Below, in pieces: positions 54,396 through 62,784 of a stretch of DNA of 64,000 nt. Numbering within the stretch: position 1 is the first letter of the stretch; each line of letters starts with the position of its first letter. The notes under the pieces were generated by a model. That model saw only the letters and a program-made list of their open reading frames with translations, ran no database searches and had not been told where the DNA came from. Source of the DNA: an uncultured Ruminococcus sp. (GTDB lineage Bacteria; Bacillota; Clostridia; Oscillospirales; Acutalibacteraceae). The stretch covers positions 1 to 64,000 of the forward strand of contig CATXZD010000004.1 of assembly GCA_958403905.1 (NCBI GenBank), given 5' to 3'. The position numbers and the translations under genes were made by a program.

Positions 54396-55298
54396 TTATG
54401 CTTTTAAATCGAAAAATCTAACATTTCCGCATCCTACAATGAAATTCTGTGTTTCATGCCAGTTACTTGAGCCCGTATAGAAACAGAGTATTCTGTGCTG
54501 TACGGCTGAGCCGTTCTGGTCAAATATGTATGATACTGCATCTTTAACAGTCTGATTAGGCTCTTTGTTTGTAGGTGCATAATACTGATATTCAGAAATT
54601 ATTCTGTCAATGGAAGTGGTATTTGAACGGTTCATAGCATCTCTTATGCATTGTGCAACAAGTGCGCAGCCGTTGTATCCCATACTTCCAGCCTCACCCA
54701 TTACAAGTCTTTCAAGCTTTGCTCTGTCATAAGATGAAAGAGCAACGGGTGAAGGATTGTAGCTGTAATCGGGATTGCTTATACCAATAAGATAGCTTCC
54801 TGTGTTGTACGAGTAATCGTTACTGCTTTCTTCCTGATATTCAGTGTCGCTTTCGCTGTATTCAGAATTCTCGACTACCTCAACACTGCTTTCACTTTTT
54901 TCAACCTTAGAATTTTCATCATTTGTATTTTCAGTTACAGCTTCGGTTGCCGCCTGTGTAGGCTTTGTTTCTTTTGTGATTTTTTTTGTTGTGGGCGCTA
55001 CGGTTGTTTCCTCTTGGGTTACCGGTACAGTTGTTTCGATTACACAGTTATCTGTAATAACTGCTGCAAACTCATTAGCATCACCTACTGTATACGAAGC
55101 CGCTTTGCTGTCTTCATAAGCGTCAACATCGGGTGCAAGTGTTGTAGTAGGTACGATAAGTGCAACTGCTGCCAAAGAAAGTGCAAATGCAAAGGAAAAT
55201 ACTTTAACCTTTTTTCCTGATTTAGGTTTTCGGGTTTTTGTTATCTTATTATCTGATTTGCATTCGCTTCCGTAATGCTTATATTTTGTCGCTCTCAA
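54396..55298 (-). CDS. Membrane-anchored SleB-type cell wall hydrolase
   Basis: A 300-residue protein: basic N-terminus, one membrane segment or uncleaved signal (about 33-55), a long Ser/Thr/Glu-rich linker (about 60-185), and a SleB/CwlJ-like hydrolase domain at the C-terminus (LERLVMGEAGSMGYNGCALV with the invariant Glu). It should cut peptidoglycan outside the membrane. TTG at 55298 lies eight bases after GGGAGG; the longer frame to 55334 reads through this site. A WalR-like box lies upstream, suggesting vegetative wall turnover rather than germination. Confidence 0.83.
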   Translation of the reverse strand: MRATKYKHYGSECKSDNKITKTRKPKSGKKVKVFSFAFALSLAAVALIVPTTTLAPDVDAYEDSKAASYTVGDANEFAAVITDNCVIETTVPVTQEETTVAPTTKKITKETKPTQAATEAVTENTNDENSKVEKSESSVEVVENSEYSESDTEYQEESSNDYSYNTGSYLIGISNPDYSYNPSPVALSSYDRAKLERLVMGEAGSMGYNGCALVAQCIRDAMNRSNTTSIDRIISEYQYYAPTNKEPNQTVKDAVSYIFDQNGSAVQHRILCFYTGSSNWHETQNFIVGCGNVRFFDLKA

Positions 55299-55406
55299 AA
55301 ATTTATCCTCCCTGTGATTTCTGTACTCGGACAATTATAATTAATTGTTAATGAGCACAACGTCCTTTAGTCGTTAAAATTTTATCAAACACACAATTTC
55401 AACTGT

Positions 55407-55435
55407 ATTAAACCATAAAAAAAGTCAAATTGCAA
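55407..55435 (-). promoter_or_regulatory. Promoter for the SleB-type hydrolase
   Basis: Minus-strand TTGCAA (55435-55430), 17-base spacer, TTTAAT (55412-55407). The leader to the TTG start is about 100 bases. The rest of the 288-base gap to ylmC holds only AT-rich sequence and the repeat box listed separately. Confidence 0.55.
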
Positions 55436-55455
55436 GTCAATGCTTGATTTTTACT

Positions 55456-55481
55456 TGTAACATTTGTAATAAATTTGTAAT
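55456..55481. promoter_or_regulatory. WalR-like direct repeats
   Basis: Plus strand has TGTAAC (55456), TGTAAT (55465) and TGTAAT (55476). The last two are separated by exactly five bases, matching the WalR consensus TGTWAH-N5-TGTWAH. The box ends about 20 bases upstream of the hydrolase -35 element. WalRK regulates cell-wall hydrolases in Firmicutes. AT-rich context raises the chance of coincidence. Confidence 0.45.
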
Positions 55482-55586
55482 AACATTTCTATTTAATTTC
55501 ATAAAGAAATTATAAGTTGTGCAATTTACATATAATTCACTTTATTTCTTAGTTTATTTTGCCATACAGAGAGAAAGTGAGTATTT

Positions 55587-55874
55587 TTAATTTTTTTGAT
55601 GAAAACGGCGTTTTTTCTGCCTTTTTACAGGATTCGGAGTTCTGCAGGAAATTATAATTGTATCTTCTCCAATAAGCTGAATTTTCTCCCATGGAATAAT
55701 ATAATCTTCGCACTTTCCGAATAATCCGAAGAAACTCATTCTGCCAAATATTACAAAAGATACTACACAAGCTGTTTTTGTGTCAACAATAACATCATCA
55801 ACAAATCCCAGTCGTGCACCGTCGCAGGCACTGATAACTTCTTTATGACGCAAATCAGCAAATCGACAATTCAC
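55587..55874 (-). CDS. YlmC/YmxH-family PRC-barrel sporulation protein
   Basis: A 95-residue PRC-barrel protein. MNCRFADLRHKEVISACDG is the usual opening, followed by RLGFVDDVIVD, and a basic tail. YlmC/YmxH proteins are conserved in endospore formers; their role is unclear. A GTG at 55874, eight bases after GGGGAG, is preferred over the GTG at 55883, which touches that site. It is divergent from degV. Confidence 0.85.
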   Translation of the reverse strand: MNCRFADLRHKEVISACDGARLGFVDDVIVDTKTACVVSFVIFGRMSFFGLFGKCEDYIIPWEKIQLIGEDTIIISCRTPNPVKRQKKRRFHQKN

Positions 55875-55929
55875 TTTAGTCACTCCCCTTTATTTTCCAT
55901 ATATATGTATATAATAAAAATTGTATTCG

Positions 55930-55958
55930 TTGACTTTTAGAAGCTGATTTGATAGAAT
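55930..55958 (+). promoter_or_regulatory. Sigma-A promoter for degV
   Basis: TTGACT (55930-55935), 17-base spacer, TAGAAT (55953-55958), about 50 bases before the degV ATG. Confidence 0.65.
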
Positions 55959-56010
55959 ATATACGTATCAACTTGCTAATTTATCATATACTTATTTAGG
56001 AGATGTAAAT

Positions 56011-56883
56011 ATGGACTATGTTTTTATGACAGACGTATCGTGCGATTTAACAGAACAGCAAGTCAGCGAAATCGGTGTTGAAGTTCTACCTATGGAATTT
56101 CAAATGGAAGGAAAGTGCTACCTTCACTATACTGACGCACGAATGATGAGCCTTGAAGAATTTTACGACAAAAACAAAAAAGGTATTGACGCAAAAACTT
56201 CTCAAATTAACTACAACAATTTCACTAATTATTTTGAATCTTATCTAAAAGCAGGCAAGGATATTCTCTATACCGGTATTTGTACAGGATTAAGCGGAAC
56301 ATACAACACCTGTCTTATGGCTGTTAAGGATTTAAAGGAAAAATATCCTGAAAGAAAAATTATCACAATCGATTCACTTTGCGATTCTGCCGGACTTGGC
56401 TTACTCGTATACCTCGCAGGAAAAAAGTACGCTGAAGGTGTTTCAATTGAAGATCTTGCAAAATTTATTGAAGAAACAAGACTTAAACTAAGTCATTGGT
56501 TTGTGGTTGATGACCTTGACCAGCTTAAGAGGGGCGGAAGAATTTCTGCCGTAACAGCTACTTTCGGAAAAGCCTTACAGATTAAGCCTTTAATCAGTGT
56601 TGACAACGAGGGTCATCTTGTCAATGTAGGCAAAATCAGAGGAAAAAGTAACATTATCCCAACTCTTGTCAAACATTTTGAGCGTGACGGAGAAAATAAC
56701 AAGAATAACATCGTTTTTGTTGCCCACGCTGACAACAAAGAAGGTGCTCTTGAACTTAAAAAAGCAATCAAAGGTATGTGCAAGGAAGTTCAGATTTGTA
56801 ACATTGGTCCCGTTATAGGTTCTCACGTTGGTTCGGGTATGCTTGCCATTGTTTTCCTTGGTAAAAGAAATCTTAAATCATAA
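56011..56883 (+). CDS. degV: DegV-family fatty-acid-binding protein
   Basis: A 290-residue two-domain protein. DegV/FakB proteins bind a fatty acid and present it to the FakA kinase for phospholipid synthesis. FMTDVSCDLTEQQ at the N-terminus, KTSQINYNNF, GICTGLSGTYN, LDQLKRGGRIS and the C-terminal HVGSGMLAIVFLG are hallmarks. No fakA is in the window. AGGAG lies seven bases before the ATG. Confidence 0.93.
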   Translation: MDYVFMTDVSCDLTEQQVSEIGVEVLPMEFQMEGKCYLHYTDARMMSLEEFYDKNKKGIDAKTSQINYNNFTNYFESYLKAGKDILYTGICTGLSGTYNTCLMAVKDLKEKYPERKIITIDSLCDSAGLGLLVYLAGKKYAEGVSIEDLAKFIEETRLKLSHWFVVDDLDQLKRGGRISAVTATFGKALQIKPLISVDNEGHLVNVGKIRGKSNIIPTLVKHFERDGENNKNNIVFVAHADNKEGALELKKAIKGMCKEVQICNIGPVIGSHVGSGMLAIVFLGKRNLKS

Positions 56884-56903
56884 AAAATCATAATAATATA
56901 TGT

Positions 56904-56932
56904 AAGCCGACTCGATTTGAGTCGGCTTTTTT
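56904..56932 (+). terminator. Terminator after degV
   Basis: AAGCCGACTC-GATTT-GAGTCGGCTT with TTTT after: a 10-base perfect stem. Its end overlaps the stop codon of the small minus-strand gene, for which it may serve as a weaker terminator. Confidence 0.92.
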
Positions 56933-57017
56933 AGTCCTTGGTGTAGTAAAACAGACACATTATACTTACACCAACAAAAGCTCCTATGAACATTCCTATT
57001 ATAATTCCCATTAACAT
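56931..57017 (-). CDS. 28-residue single-pass membrane protein
   Basis: A short gene with a strong AGGAGGT site eight bases before the ATG. The product starts MLMGIIIGMFIGAFVGVSI, continues with MCLFYY and ends in TKD: one glycine-zipper-like hydrophobic helix and a short charged tail. It resembles the tiny DUF3789-type proteins of Clostridia. Function is unknown. It lies alone, antisense, between degV and spoIIGA. The good ribosome-binding site and coherent membrane helix argue for a real gene. Confidence 0.7.
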   Translation of the reverse strand: MLMGIIIGMFIGAFVGVSIMCLFYYTKD

Positions 57018-57041
57018 ATATTTTTACCTCCTGTACATATT

Positions 57042-57074
57042 TTGACATTTATTCTTTTGCTATTGTGTAATAAT
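57042..57074 (+). promoter_or_regulatory. Possible Spo0A-type promoter of spoIIGA
   Basis: TTGACA (57042-57047) followed, 20-21 bases on, by TAATAA/AATAAT (57068-57074). The -35 overlaps TTTGACA, one mismatch from the Spo0A half-box TTCGACA. The Bacillus spoIIG promoter also has an over-long spacer and Spo0A boxes at the -35. The predicted transcript start is very near the ribosome-binding site, so the assignment is tentative. Confidence 0.35.
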
Positions 57075-57092
57075 TTATAAGGGGTGAAAATA

Positions 57093-57893
57093 ATGAGAAC
57101 AGTTTATATTGACGTACTGATTACGGTAAATATTTTTATTGATTTTTTCATCATACTCTGTACAAAAAAGTTTCTTCATCTTGGAACATCATACCGCAGA
57201 ATGATTATAGGAAGTTTGCTCGGCGGAATTTTCAGTCTAGCCGCCCTGTTCCCCGAGCTTCCGTTCGGGATAAACATTATCTTTGACATTTTTTCTGCTG
57301 CCGCAATAGTATTTTCAGTATTTGGTATGTGCAATTTAAAAAACTATATTAAACGGGTGGCTGTATACTTTTTTATCTCATTTTCGTTTTGCGGAATAAT
57401 GATTTTTATTTATACATCTTTTAGACCAAATGGAATGGAAATATACAACGATACCGTTTACTTTAATGTTTCCCCCGTTGTTCTTATTATTCTTACTCTT
57501 GCATGTTATTATATTCTAAAACTTATAAAAAGGTTGACGAAAGGTGTATGCGGAGGTGGTATTTGTAATGTTGAATTTTACTTGGCGAATAAATCTTTTA
57601 TGTTCAGTGCAAAAATTGACAGTGGATGTAATGTAAAAGAACCTTTTTCCGGTGATTATGTAATAATTGCAGAAGAAGATTTAATGGACGGTTGCATTCC
57701 TGATATTAAAAGCACAAGAGTAATTCCGTTTAACAGTCTTGGAGGTGATGGTATAATAATGGGCTTTAAGCCGGATAAAATAATAATTAACGGAGTTGAA
57801 ATTAAAGACGTCTATATAGGTATATGCAAAAATGTTATTAAAGGTGACATACGGGCACTGATTCCGTATGAAATTTTAAAAAATATCGAATGA
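57093..57893 (+). CDS. spoIIGA: Sigma-E processing peptidase SpoIIGA
   Basis: Membrane aspartic protease that removes the pro-sequence of sigma-E after the septum forms. The 266 residues have five membrane helices (about 8-145) and a C-terminal domain with the active Asp in KIDSGCN (D176). [10 protein letters not shown] and RALIPYEIL complete the fold. The ATG at 57093 follows GGGGTG; the upstream GTG overlaps it. It is 10 bases upstream of sigE, the conserved spoIIG order. The signal comes from forespore SpoIIR, not encoded here. Confidence 0.94.
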   Translation: MRTVYIDVLITVNIFIDFFIILCTKKFLHLGTSYRRMIIGSLLGGIFSLAALFPELPFGINIIFDIFSAAAIVFSVFGMCNLKNYIKRVAVYFFISFSFCGIMIFIYTSFRPNGMEIYNDTVYFNVSPVVLIILTLACYYILKLIKRLTKGVCGGGICNVEFYLANKSFMFSAKIDSGCNVKEPFSGDYVIIAEEDLMDGCIPDIKSTRVIPFNSLGGDGIIMGFKPDKIIINGVEIKDVYIGICKNVIKGDIRALIPYEILKNIE

Positions 57894-57903
57894 GAGGTTA
57901 GCA

Positions 57904-58605
57904 ATGTTTGTACATAATTTCTTTTGGCGAATTAAAATGTTATTTTTATCCGAAAACGAAGTTTTTTATATCAACGGCAGTGAAACACTTCCTCCCCCGC
58001 TAAGCAAAGAAGAAGAAATTGAGGTTATGAAGAGAATTATAAACGGAGATGAGAATGCAAGAGAGCCTTTGATTGTTCACAATTTAAGGCTTGTTGTATA
58101 CATTGCAAAAAAATTTGAGTCGCCCAGTGCAGGAGCAGAGGATTTAATTTCGATAGGAACAATAGGACTTATTAAAGCTGTTAACACCTTTTCACCTGAA
58201 AAGAACATTAAACTTGCAACATATGCTTCAAGGTGCATTGAAAATGAAATTCTCATGTTTCTAAGAAAATCGTCACAGTTGAAAAATGAAATTTCAATTG
58301 ACGAACCGCTCAATACAGACTGGGACGGAAACGAACTTTTACTCTGCGACATTCTCGGAAGCGAGCCTGACACCGTAAATATAAATATTGAAAATGAAAT
58401 TGAAAAGAAACTTGTACTCAATGCTGTTTCAAAGCTCGGTGAGCGTGAATGCCTTATAATGGAACTGCGGTTCGGGCTGAACGGCAAGAAAGAACACACA
58501 CAAAAGCAGGTTGCAGATAAGCTTGGAATATCTCAATCATATATTTCACGGTTGGAAAAGAAAATTATACGACATCTTAAATATGAACTTGAAAAAGTTG
58601 TATAA
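57904..58605 (+). CDS. sigE: RNA polymerase sporulation sigma factor sigma-E
   Basis: Early mother-cell sigma factor. Regions 2 to 4 are very well conserved: [43 protein letters not shown] and [12 protein letters not shown]. The N-terminal pro-sequence is about 19 residues ([19 protein letters not shown] before VFYINGSE), somewhat shorter than in Bacillus but still amphipathic. Length is 233. The sigma-G gene that normally follows sigE in Bacillus and Clostridium is not downstream; a terminator-like hairpin and convergent lipoprotein gene are. Confidence 0.97.
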   Translation: MFVHNFFWRIKMLFLSENEVFYINGSETLPPPLSKEEEIEVMKRIINGDENAREPLIVHNLRLVVYIAKKFESPSAGAEDLISIGTIGLIKAVNTFSPEKNIKLATYASRCIENEILMFLRKSSQLKNEISIDEPLNTDWDGNELLLCDILGSEPDTVNINIENEIEKKLVLNAVSKLGERECLIMELRFGLNGKKEHTQKQVADKLGISQSYISRLEKKIIRHLKYELEKVV

Positions 58606-58624
58606 TATGGCATATTATAGTTTT

Positions 58625-58651
58625 AAGCCTCGCATAAATTTTGCGAGGCTT
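58625..58651. terminator. Terminator between sigE and the lipoprotein gene
   Basis: AAGCCTCGCA and TGCGAGGCTT form a 10-base perfect stem around a seven-base AT loop. Short T-rich flanks occur on both strands (TTAATT, TTAAAACT), so it probably serves both convergent genes. Confidence 0.75.
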
Positions 58652-58679
58652 AATTCGTAGGTTATTCAGTTTAATAAAA

Positions 58680-58985
58680 CTAAACAAGCTCATCAGACGG
58701 TTTTGTTGCATTTTGGTTGTTGTTATCAGAATTATTGTTTGAATTGTTACCATTATCATCCTGTGTATTGTTTTGAGTTTCGTCCTCGTTACCAATAATT
58801 CCGTCATTGTCTGTAACTGAACCATTTCCGATATCACTCGCAGCAGAACCGGCTCCGCTTGCAATGTCAGAAGCTGCATCACCAACACCCGACGCGGCGT
58901 CTGACACAGCGTTTCCCATGCCGCAGCCTACAAGCGATAATATGAGAATTGTTGCAGCAGAGATTAAAAGTAATAATTTTTTCAT
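58680..58985 (-). CDS. Small low-complexity lipoprotein
   Basis: A 101-residue protein with a lipoprotein signal: MKKLLLLISAATILILSLVG followed by the lipobox Cys (LVGC). The mature part has repeated Ala/Ser/Asp/Gly units (SDAASGVGDAASDIASGAG) and an Asn-rich tail. Such a segment is probably extended. Function is unknown. The ATG at 58985 has AAGGA eight bases upstream; the ATG at 58994 overlaps it. A mscS terminator lies just upstream. Confidence 0.75.
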   Translation of the reverse strand: MKKLLLLISAATILILSLVGCGMGNAVSDAASGVGDAASDIASGAGSAASDIGNGSVTDNDGIIGNEDETQNNTQDDNGNNSNNNSDNNNQNATKPSDELV

Positions 58986-59008
58986 AGCAATCATCCTTAT
59001 ATATTAAA

Positions 59009-59034
59009 AATGGTGCCGTTGATACGACACCATT
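59009..59034 (-). terminator. Terminator after mscS
   Basis: Minus-strand AATGGTGTCGT-ATCA-ACGGCACCATT, an 11-base stem with one G-U pair, followed by TTTAAT. It separates mscS from the lipoprotein gene. Confidence 0.88.
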
Positions 59035-59073
59035 ATTATTTACTTATTAGAACACTTTATACAAAATTTACTT

Positions 59074-59859
59074 TTAATTTTTTACAACAACGTGAGGATA
59101 AGGTATTGTAATTCCGTTTTTATCAAAAACAAGCTTTACGTTTTCCTGCATAAAATAGTAAACATCGTAGTAATCATCGGGTGTAGTCCATACCATAACG
59201 ATTATTTCAATGCCACTGTCAAGGTGCTCACCAACGTGAACAGCAGGCTTCGGATCACTTATTATTTTATCATTAGTAGAAATGAGTGTATAAATCAGTT
59301 CTTTAACTTTTGCGATATCATCGTCATAGCTGATTGAGTATTTTAAATCAACTCTGCGTTTGTCTACCATTGTACAATTGACAACGTTGTTTGATGTAAG
59401 ACGTGAATTTGGTATAGTTACTGTCTTGTTATCAAGTGTATGAATGGTGGTAAAAAATATTTTAATATTCTCAACCTTTCCCTTTATTCCTTCAAACTCA
59501 AGTATATCACCTGCTACAAAGGGTTTATTAAATAAAATAATCATTCCGCTTGCAAGATTGCTCAAACTGTCCTGCAACGCAAGCCCGGCAGTTAATGCCG
59601 CAGCACCTACAGCGGTTATTAAAGACGCTACATTAACCCCAATAGTCGCAAGCGCTGTTATTGCTATGATTATGTAAAGTATAACCTTAACAAGTGATAC
59701 AACAAACGTCACTGCTGTATGATCAATGTTTGTTTTCATAAGAATGTTTTTCAGCAATCTGATTAACAGCTTTGCTAAAACAGTGCCTATTACTATTACA
59801 GTCACAAACATTAAAACAGTAGGCATTATATTTATAAGCGTTTCATTAAATTTTTCCAT
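59074..59859 (-). CDS. mscS: MscS-family mechanosensitive channel
   Basis: A 261-residue small-conductance channel opening on membrane stretch to release solutes. Three membrane helices lie at about 12-34, 48-72 and 78-100. The third is Gly/Ala-rich (GAAALTAGLALQDSLSNLAS), as required for the pore. The soluble cage domain follows, with TLDNKTVTIPNS and the ending GITIPYPHVVV. Spacing to the upstream MORN gene is three bases, so the two are co-translated. Confidence 0.94.
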   Translation of the reverse strand: MEKFNETLINIMPTVLMFVTVIVIGTVLAKLLIRLLKNILMKTNIDHTAVTFVVSLVKVILYIIIAITALATIGVNVASLITAVGAAALTAGLALQDSLSNLASGMIILFNKPFVAGDILEFEGIKGKVENIKIFFTTIHTLDNKTVTIPNSRLTSNNVVNCTMVDKRRVDLKYSISYDDDIAKVKELIYTLISTNDKIISDPKPAVHVGEHLDSGIEIIVMVWTTPDDYYDVYYFMQENVKLVFDKNGITIPYPHVVVKN

Positions 59860-59862
59860 AAA

Positions 59863-61407
59863 TTATGCCTCATCGTCTACAACATTCTCTGAAACAAGCT
59901 CTCCGTCAACCCAGTATTTGATTAAAACTCTGCCGTTTTCATCAAAAGACACACTCTTTCCGTTTCGCTTTCCGTCGCTGTAAAAACACACGTCAACAAA
60001 ATTACCGTCAGAATCAAATCTTGCACCGCAGCCGTCAGGTGAGTTATCCTTCCATTTCCCCGCGTGCATAGTGCCATCGCTCATACGATAGCCAACACCT
60101 CTGCCATTGCGTTTGCCGTTGATCCAATTTCCTATATAATTTATGTTGCCCTCCTTATAGTAGCAGACGCCAAAACCATTTCTTTGGTCATCAAGGTATT
60201 CGCCATCATAAGAGGTAAGTCCCTGCGGAGTAACAGTTCTGCCTCGACCGGTTCGTTTATTATTTTCGTCAACATCACCGAAATAAGAATATCTTCCCGA
60301 TTTAGTATGAATTATTACATTACAATCGGGATTATCCTTGTTGTCATATTCCTCGTTTGAAGCCTCGTCAGTAAAGTGGCTTTCACAATTTTCGGAATCA
60401 ATCTTAACATTCTCAAAAAATTCATTAGATTTTTCCGCTGATTCGGTTTTTTCCGCTAATACAGCTTCTTCAACTAAATCTTTAGATTCTTCAATCACAT
60501 TCTCTTTCTCATAAACATCGCTTGAAGTCTGATTAATTATTTCGCCGAATAAGTCCTTATTTGTTTTCTGAGCCTCGGCAAGAATATTTGCAATTTTGTC
60601 ATATGCTGAATAATTCTGAGTATTTTCGTTTTTAACAGGATTATCAGGCGTTTGCTCAGAAGCTTCCTCAAATTCAGGTGAGTCACAAGTTATTTCATCA
60701 AGATATTCTGCATCAGATAACGATAAAATATTTTCATAATCAGTCTGCATAAATATTTCATCGACATTATTGAATTTAAAACCTGAGTTTCCACTATTAT
60801 TTACTGACAAATTATCAACAGGTAAATCTTCGGGTTTGAATATTTCATCATACCAGAGCATACCTACATTTGAATAAATAAGTCCTGCGCACTTTTTCAT
60901 AGGAACAGACGTAGAAGGATATAAAATTACATAACTATGTTCACCGTAAACATTAATTTTTTCAAGTTTTAAGGCTACAACTCCGTAAATTGTTTTTGGT
61001 GAAAGAACTGCAACCTTTACATCCTCATAATTGCTGTCATAATACTCCGTGCGCAGCCATTTGTGAGCTTTATCAAAAAACTCTCTCTTATATATTATGC
61101 CGTTTTCTTTGTAAAAAAACACACTATACACTCCGCCTGTCGCCTTTTTTACAGACTGAAACGGTTGGTTATTACGTGTAACTTTCCACGACAGAGGTTC
61201 ATTTTCACTCATTCGATAAGAAATATTATATGATTTTTCTTCTAAAGAAATTTCAGACTTATCATATTGCGGTAGCTTATTTGAATTAAAATAATTTGCA
61301 CGAACACCTGCAAGTGCGTCGTTTTTAAAATCAAGCTTCTCAAAATCTGAAATTAAAGCCGAATATATAATCAGTCCGTCTGTCAGTTTTTGTGAATCAG
61401 AAAGCAT
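59863..61407 (-). CDS. MORN-repeat protein
   Basis: A 514-residue protein of unknown role. The N-terminal part (about 1-190) is a folded-looking domain I do not recognise. A long acidic Glu/Asn-rich linker (about 200-365) follows. From about 370 there are five or so MORN-type units (YDGEYLDDQRNGFGV, YIGNWINGKRNGRGV, HAGKWKDNSPDGCG, a divergent one). No signal peptide or membrane helix is seen. ATG 61407 has AAAGGA nine bases upstream; the longer frame lacks a site. Its coupling to mscS hints at a membrane-associated role. Confidence 0.8.
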   Translation of the reverse strand: MLSDSQKLTDGLIIYSALISDFEKLDFKNDALAGVRANYFNSNKLPQYDKSEISLEEKSYNISYRMSENEPLSWKVTRNNQPFQSVKKATGGVYSVFFYKENGIIYKREFFDKAHKWLRTEYYDSNYEDVKVAVLSPKTIYGVVALKLEKINVYGEHSYVILYPSTSVPMKKCAGLIYSNVGMLWYDEIFKPEDLPVDNLSVNNSGNSGFKFNNVDEIFMQTDYENILSLSDAEYLDEITCDSPEFEEASEQTPDNPVKNENTQNYSAYDKIANILAEAQKTNKDLFGEIINQTSSDVYEKENVIEESKDLVEEAVLAEKTESAEKSNEFFENVKIDSENCESHFTDEASNEEYDNKDNPDCNVIIHTKSGRYSYFGDVDENNKRTGRGRTVTPQGLTSYDGEYLDDQRNGFGVCYYKEGNINYIGNWINGKRNGRGVGYRMSDGTMHAGKWKDNSPDGCGARFDSDGNFVDVCFYSDGKRNGKSVSFDENGRVLIKYWVDGELVSENVVDDEA

Positions 61408-61514
61408 AGTTATGATTCCTTTCGAGTAATCTGTAATATAAAAATCATATGTTCGGACAGACATATTTGTAACACAAAGCTAACTCAGCCTGACCATTTC
61501 GAGGATGCTTAATA

Positions 61515-61547
61515 AAAAGAAAAATCAAGGGCGAACTGCGTCCGCCC
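61515..61547 (-). terminator. Terminator after pfkA
   Basis: Minus-strand GGGCG-GACGCAGTT-CGCCC followed by TTGATTTTTC and more Ts. The stem is five G-C pairs. The rest of the 176-base gap between pfkA and the MORN gene shows no clear promoter. Confidence 0.7.
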
Positions 61548-61583
61548 ATAAAAGATACTAAGAAAACAGAATAAATATAAAAA

Positions 61584-62552
61584 TCAGATTGAAATTGACA
61601 TAGCAATATTATAAAGCTCGTTATCAAACACCCTAGGCATATCAAGAGCTTCGTTAATGTCAAGGTCAATAATTTTGCCGTTTTGCATAACAACAACACG
61701 GTTGCCGATATTCTGGTCAAGAAGCTGAACAGCTTTATAACCCATTTCACTTGCAACAACTCTGTCACGAAGAGTAGGCGAGCCGCCTCTCTGAACGTGA
61801 CCGAGAACAGTAGCTCTTGCTTCAATACCAAGACGCTGTTCTACATACTTTGCAAGATCTACAACACCGCCGACACCCTCTGCAACAACAATAATAAAGT
61901 GCTTTTTCCCGGTTTTCTGAGTGTTGATAATTCTTGCTATTACATCACGCTCTATATTGTACTGAACTTCAGGCACAAGAATTGCAGTAGCACCTGTAGC
62001 GATACCTGTCTGCAATGCAATATCGCCGCAACGTCTGCCCATTACCTCTACTATTGAACAGCGGTCATGTGACTGTGCTGTATCTCTGATACGGTCAACC
62101 ATCTGTATAGCCGTATTCATTGCTGTGTCAAATCCAACTGTATATTCTGAACAAGCAATATCATTATCTATAGTGCCGGGAACACCTATACAATTTACAC
62201 CCGCATTTGTCAGTGCTCTTGCGCCTCTGAAAGAACCATCACCGCCGATTACTACAACGCCTGTAATATCAAGGCTTTTACAGAAATCAGCTGCTCTCTT
62301 AATTCCTGCGGGAGTAGCAAATTCCTCACTTCTTGCTGTATAAAGCATTGTTCCTCCGTTGCCGATTATATCGGAAACGCTTCTGAGATTCATTTCCTGA
62401 ACGTCGCCGTTAAGCAGTCCGTTATAGCCACGGTAAACACCATATACCCTTAATCCTTTATTTATACCCGCACGAACTACAGCTCTGACAGCTGCATTCA
62501 TTCCGGGAGCATCGCCGCCGCTTGTAAGTACTGCTATTGATTTCTGTGACAT
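61584..62552 (-). CDS. pfkA: ATP-dependent 6-phosphofructokinase
   Basis: Phosphorylates fructose 6-phosphate, the committed step of glycolysis. The 322 residues have GGDAPGMNAAVRA (glycine-rich ATP site), GGDGSFRGA with GDGS typical of ATP-using enzymes, and PGTIDNDIACSEYTVGFDTA with the catalytic Asp. RVTVLGHVQRGGSP-like sequence (ATVLGHVQRGGSPT) closes the site. GGAGG precedes the ATG. It is a monocistronic unit here, not paired with pyruvate kinase or dnaE. Confidence 0.98.
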   Translation of the reverse strand: MSQKSIAVLTSGGDAPGMNAAVRAVVRAGINKGLRVYGVYRGYNGLLNGDVQEMNLRSVSDIIGNGGTMLYTARSEEFATPAGIKRAADFCKSLDITGVVVIGGDGSFRGARALTNAGVNCIGVPGTIDNDIACSEYTVGFDTAMNTAIQMVDRIRDTAQSHDRCSIVEVMGRRCGDIALQTGIATGATAILVPEVQYNIERDVIARIINTQKTGKKHFIIVVAEGVGGVVDLAKYVEQRLGIEARATVLGHVQRGGSPTLRDRVVASEMGYKAVQLLDQNIGNRVVVMQNGKIIDLDINEALDMPRVFDNELYNIAMSISI

Positions 62553-62585
62553 AATATTACCTCCATAAGGTTATTAACACTTGAT

Positions 62586-62614
62586 ATTATAATACAATTG
62601 GTTTTTCTTTACAA
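62586..62614 (-). promoter_or_regulatory. Sigma-A promoter for pfkA
   Basis: Minus-strand TTGTAA (62614-62609), 17-base spacer, TATAAT (62591-62586), about 35 bases before the pfkA ATG. Confidence 0.75.
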
Positions 62615-62695
62615 GAGGATTTTAAATTTTTCTGAATTTTTTGCGTATCAATATATTAAAATTGGTTATTCATTAGCACAATATCAGTAATTCAG

Positions 62696-62724
62696 TTGAC
62701 AAAATAATAATATTATATTATTAT
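62696..62724 (+). promoter_or_regulatory. Sigma-A promoter for the right-edge membrane protein
   Basis: TTGACA (62696-62701), 17-base spacer, TATTAT (62719-62724). The very AT-rich stretch after it runs to the gene start at 62785. The remaining 232-base divergent gap shows nothing else. Confidence 0.7.
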
Positions 62725-62784
62725 AAAATAATACAAAATAATCAGAATTTAGTACTTTTTATCTTTAGATTTGGCGGTATAGTT

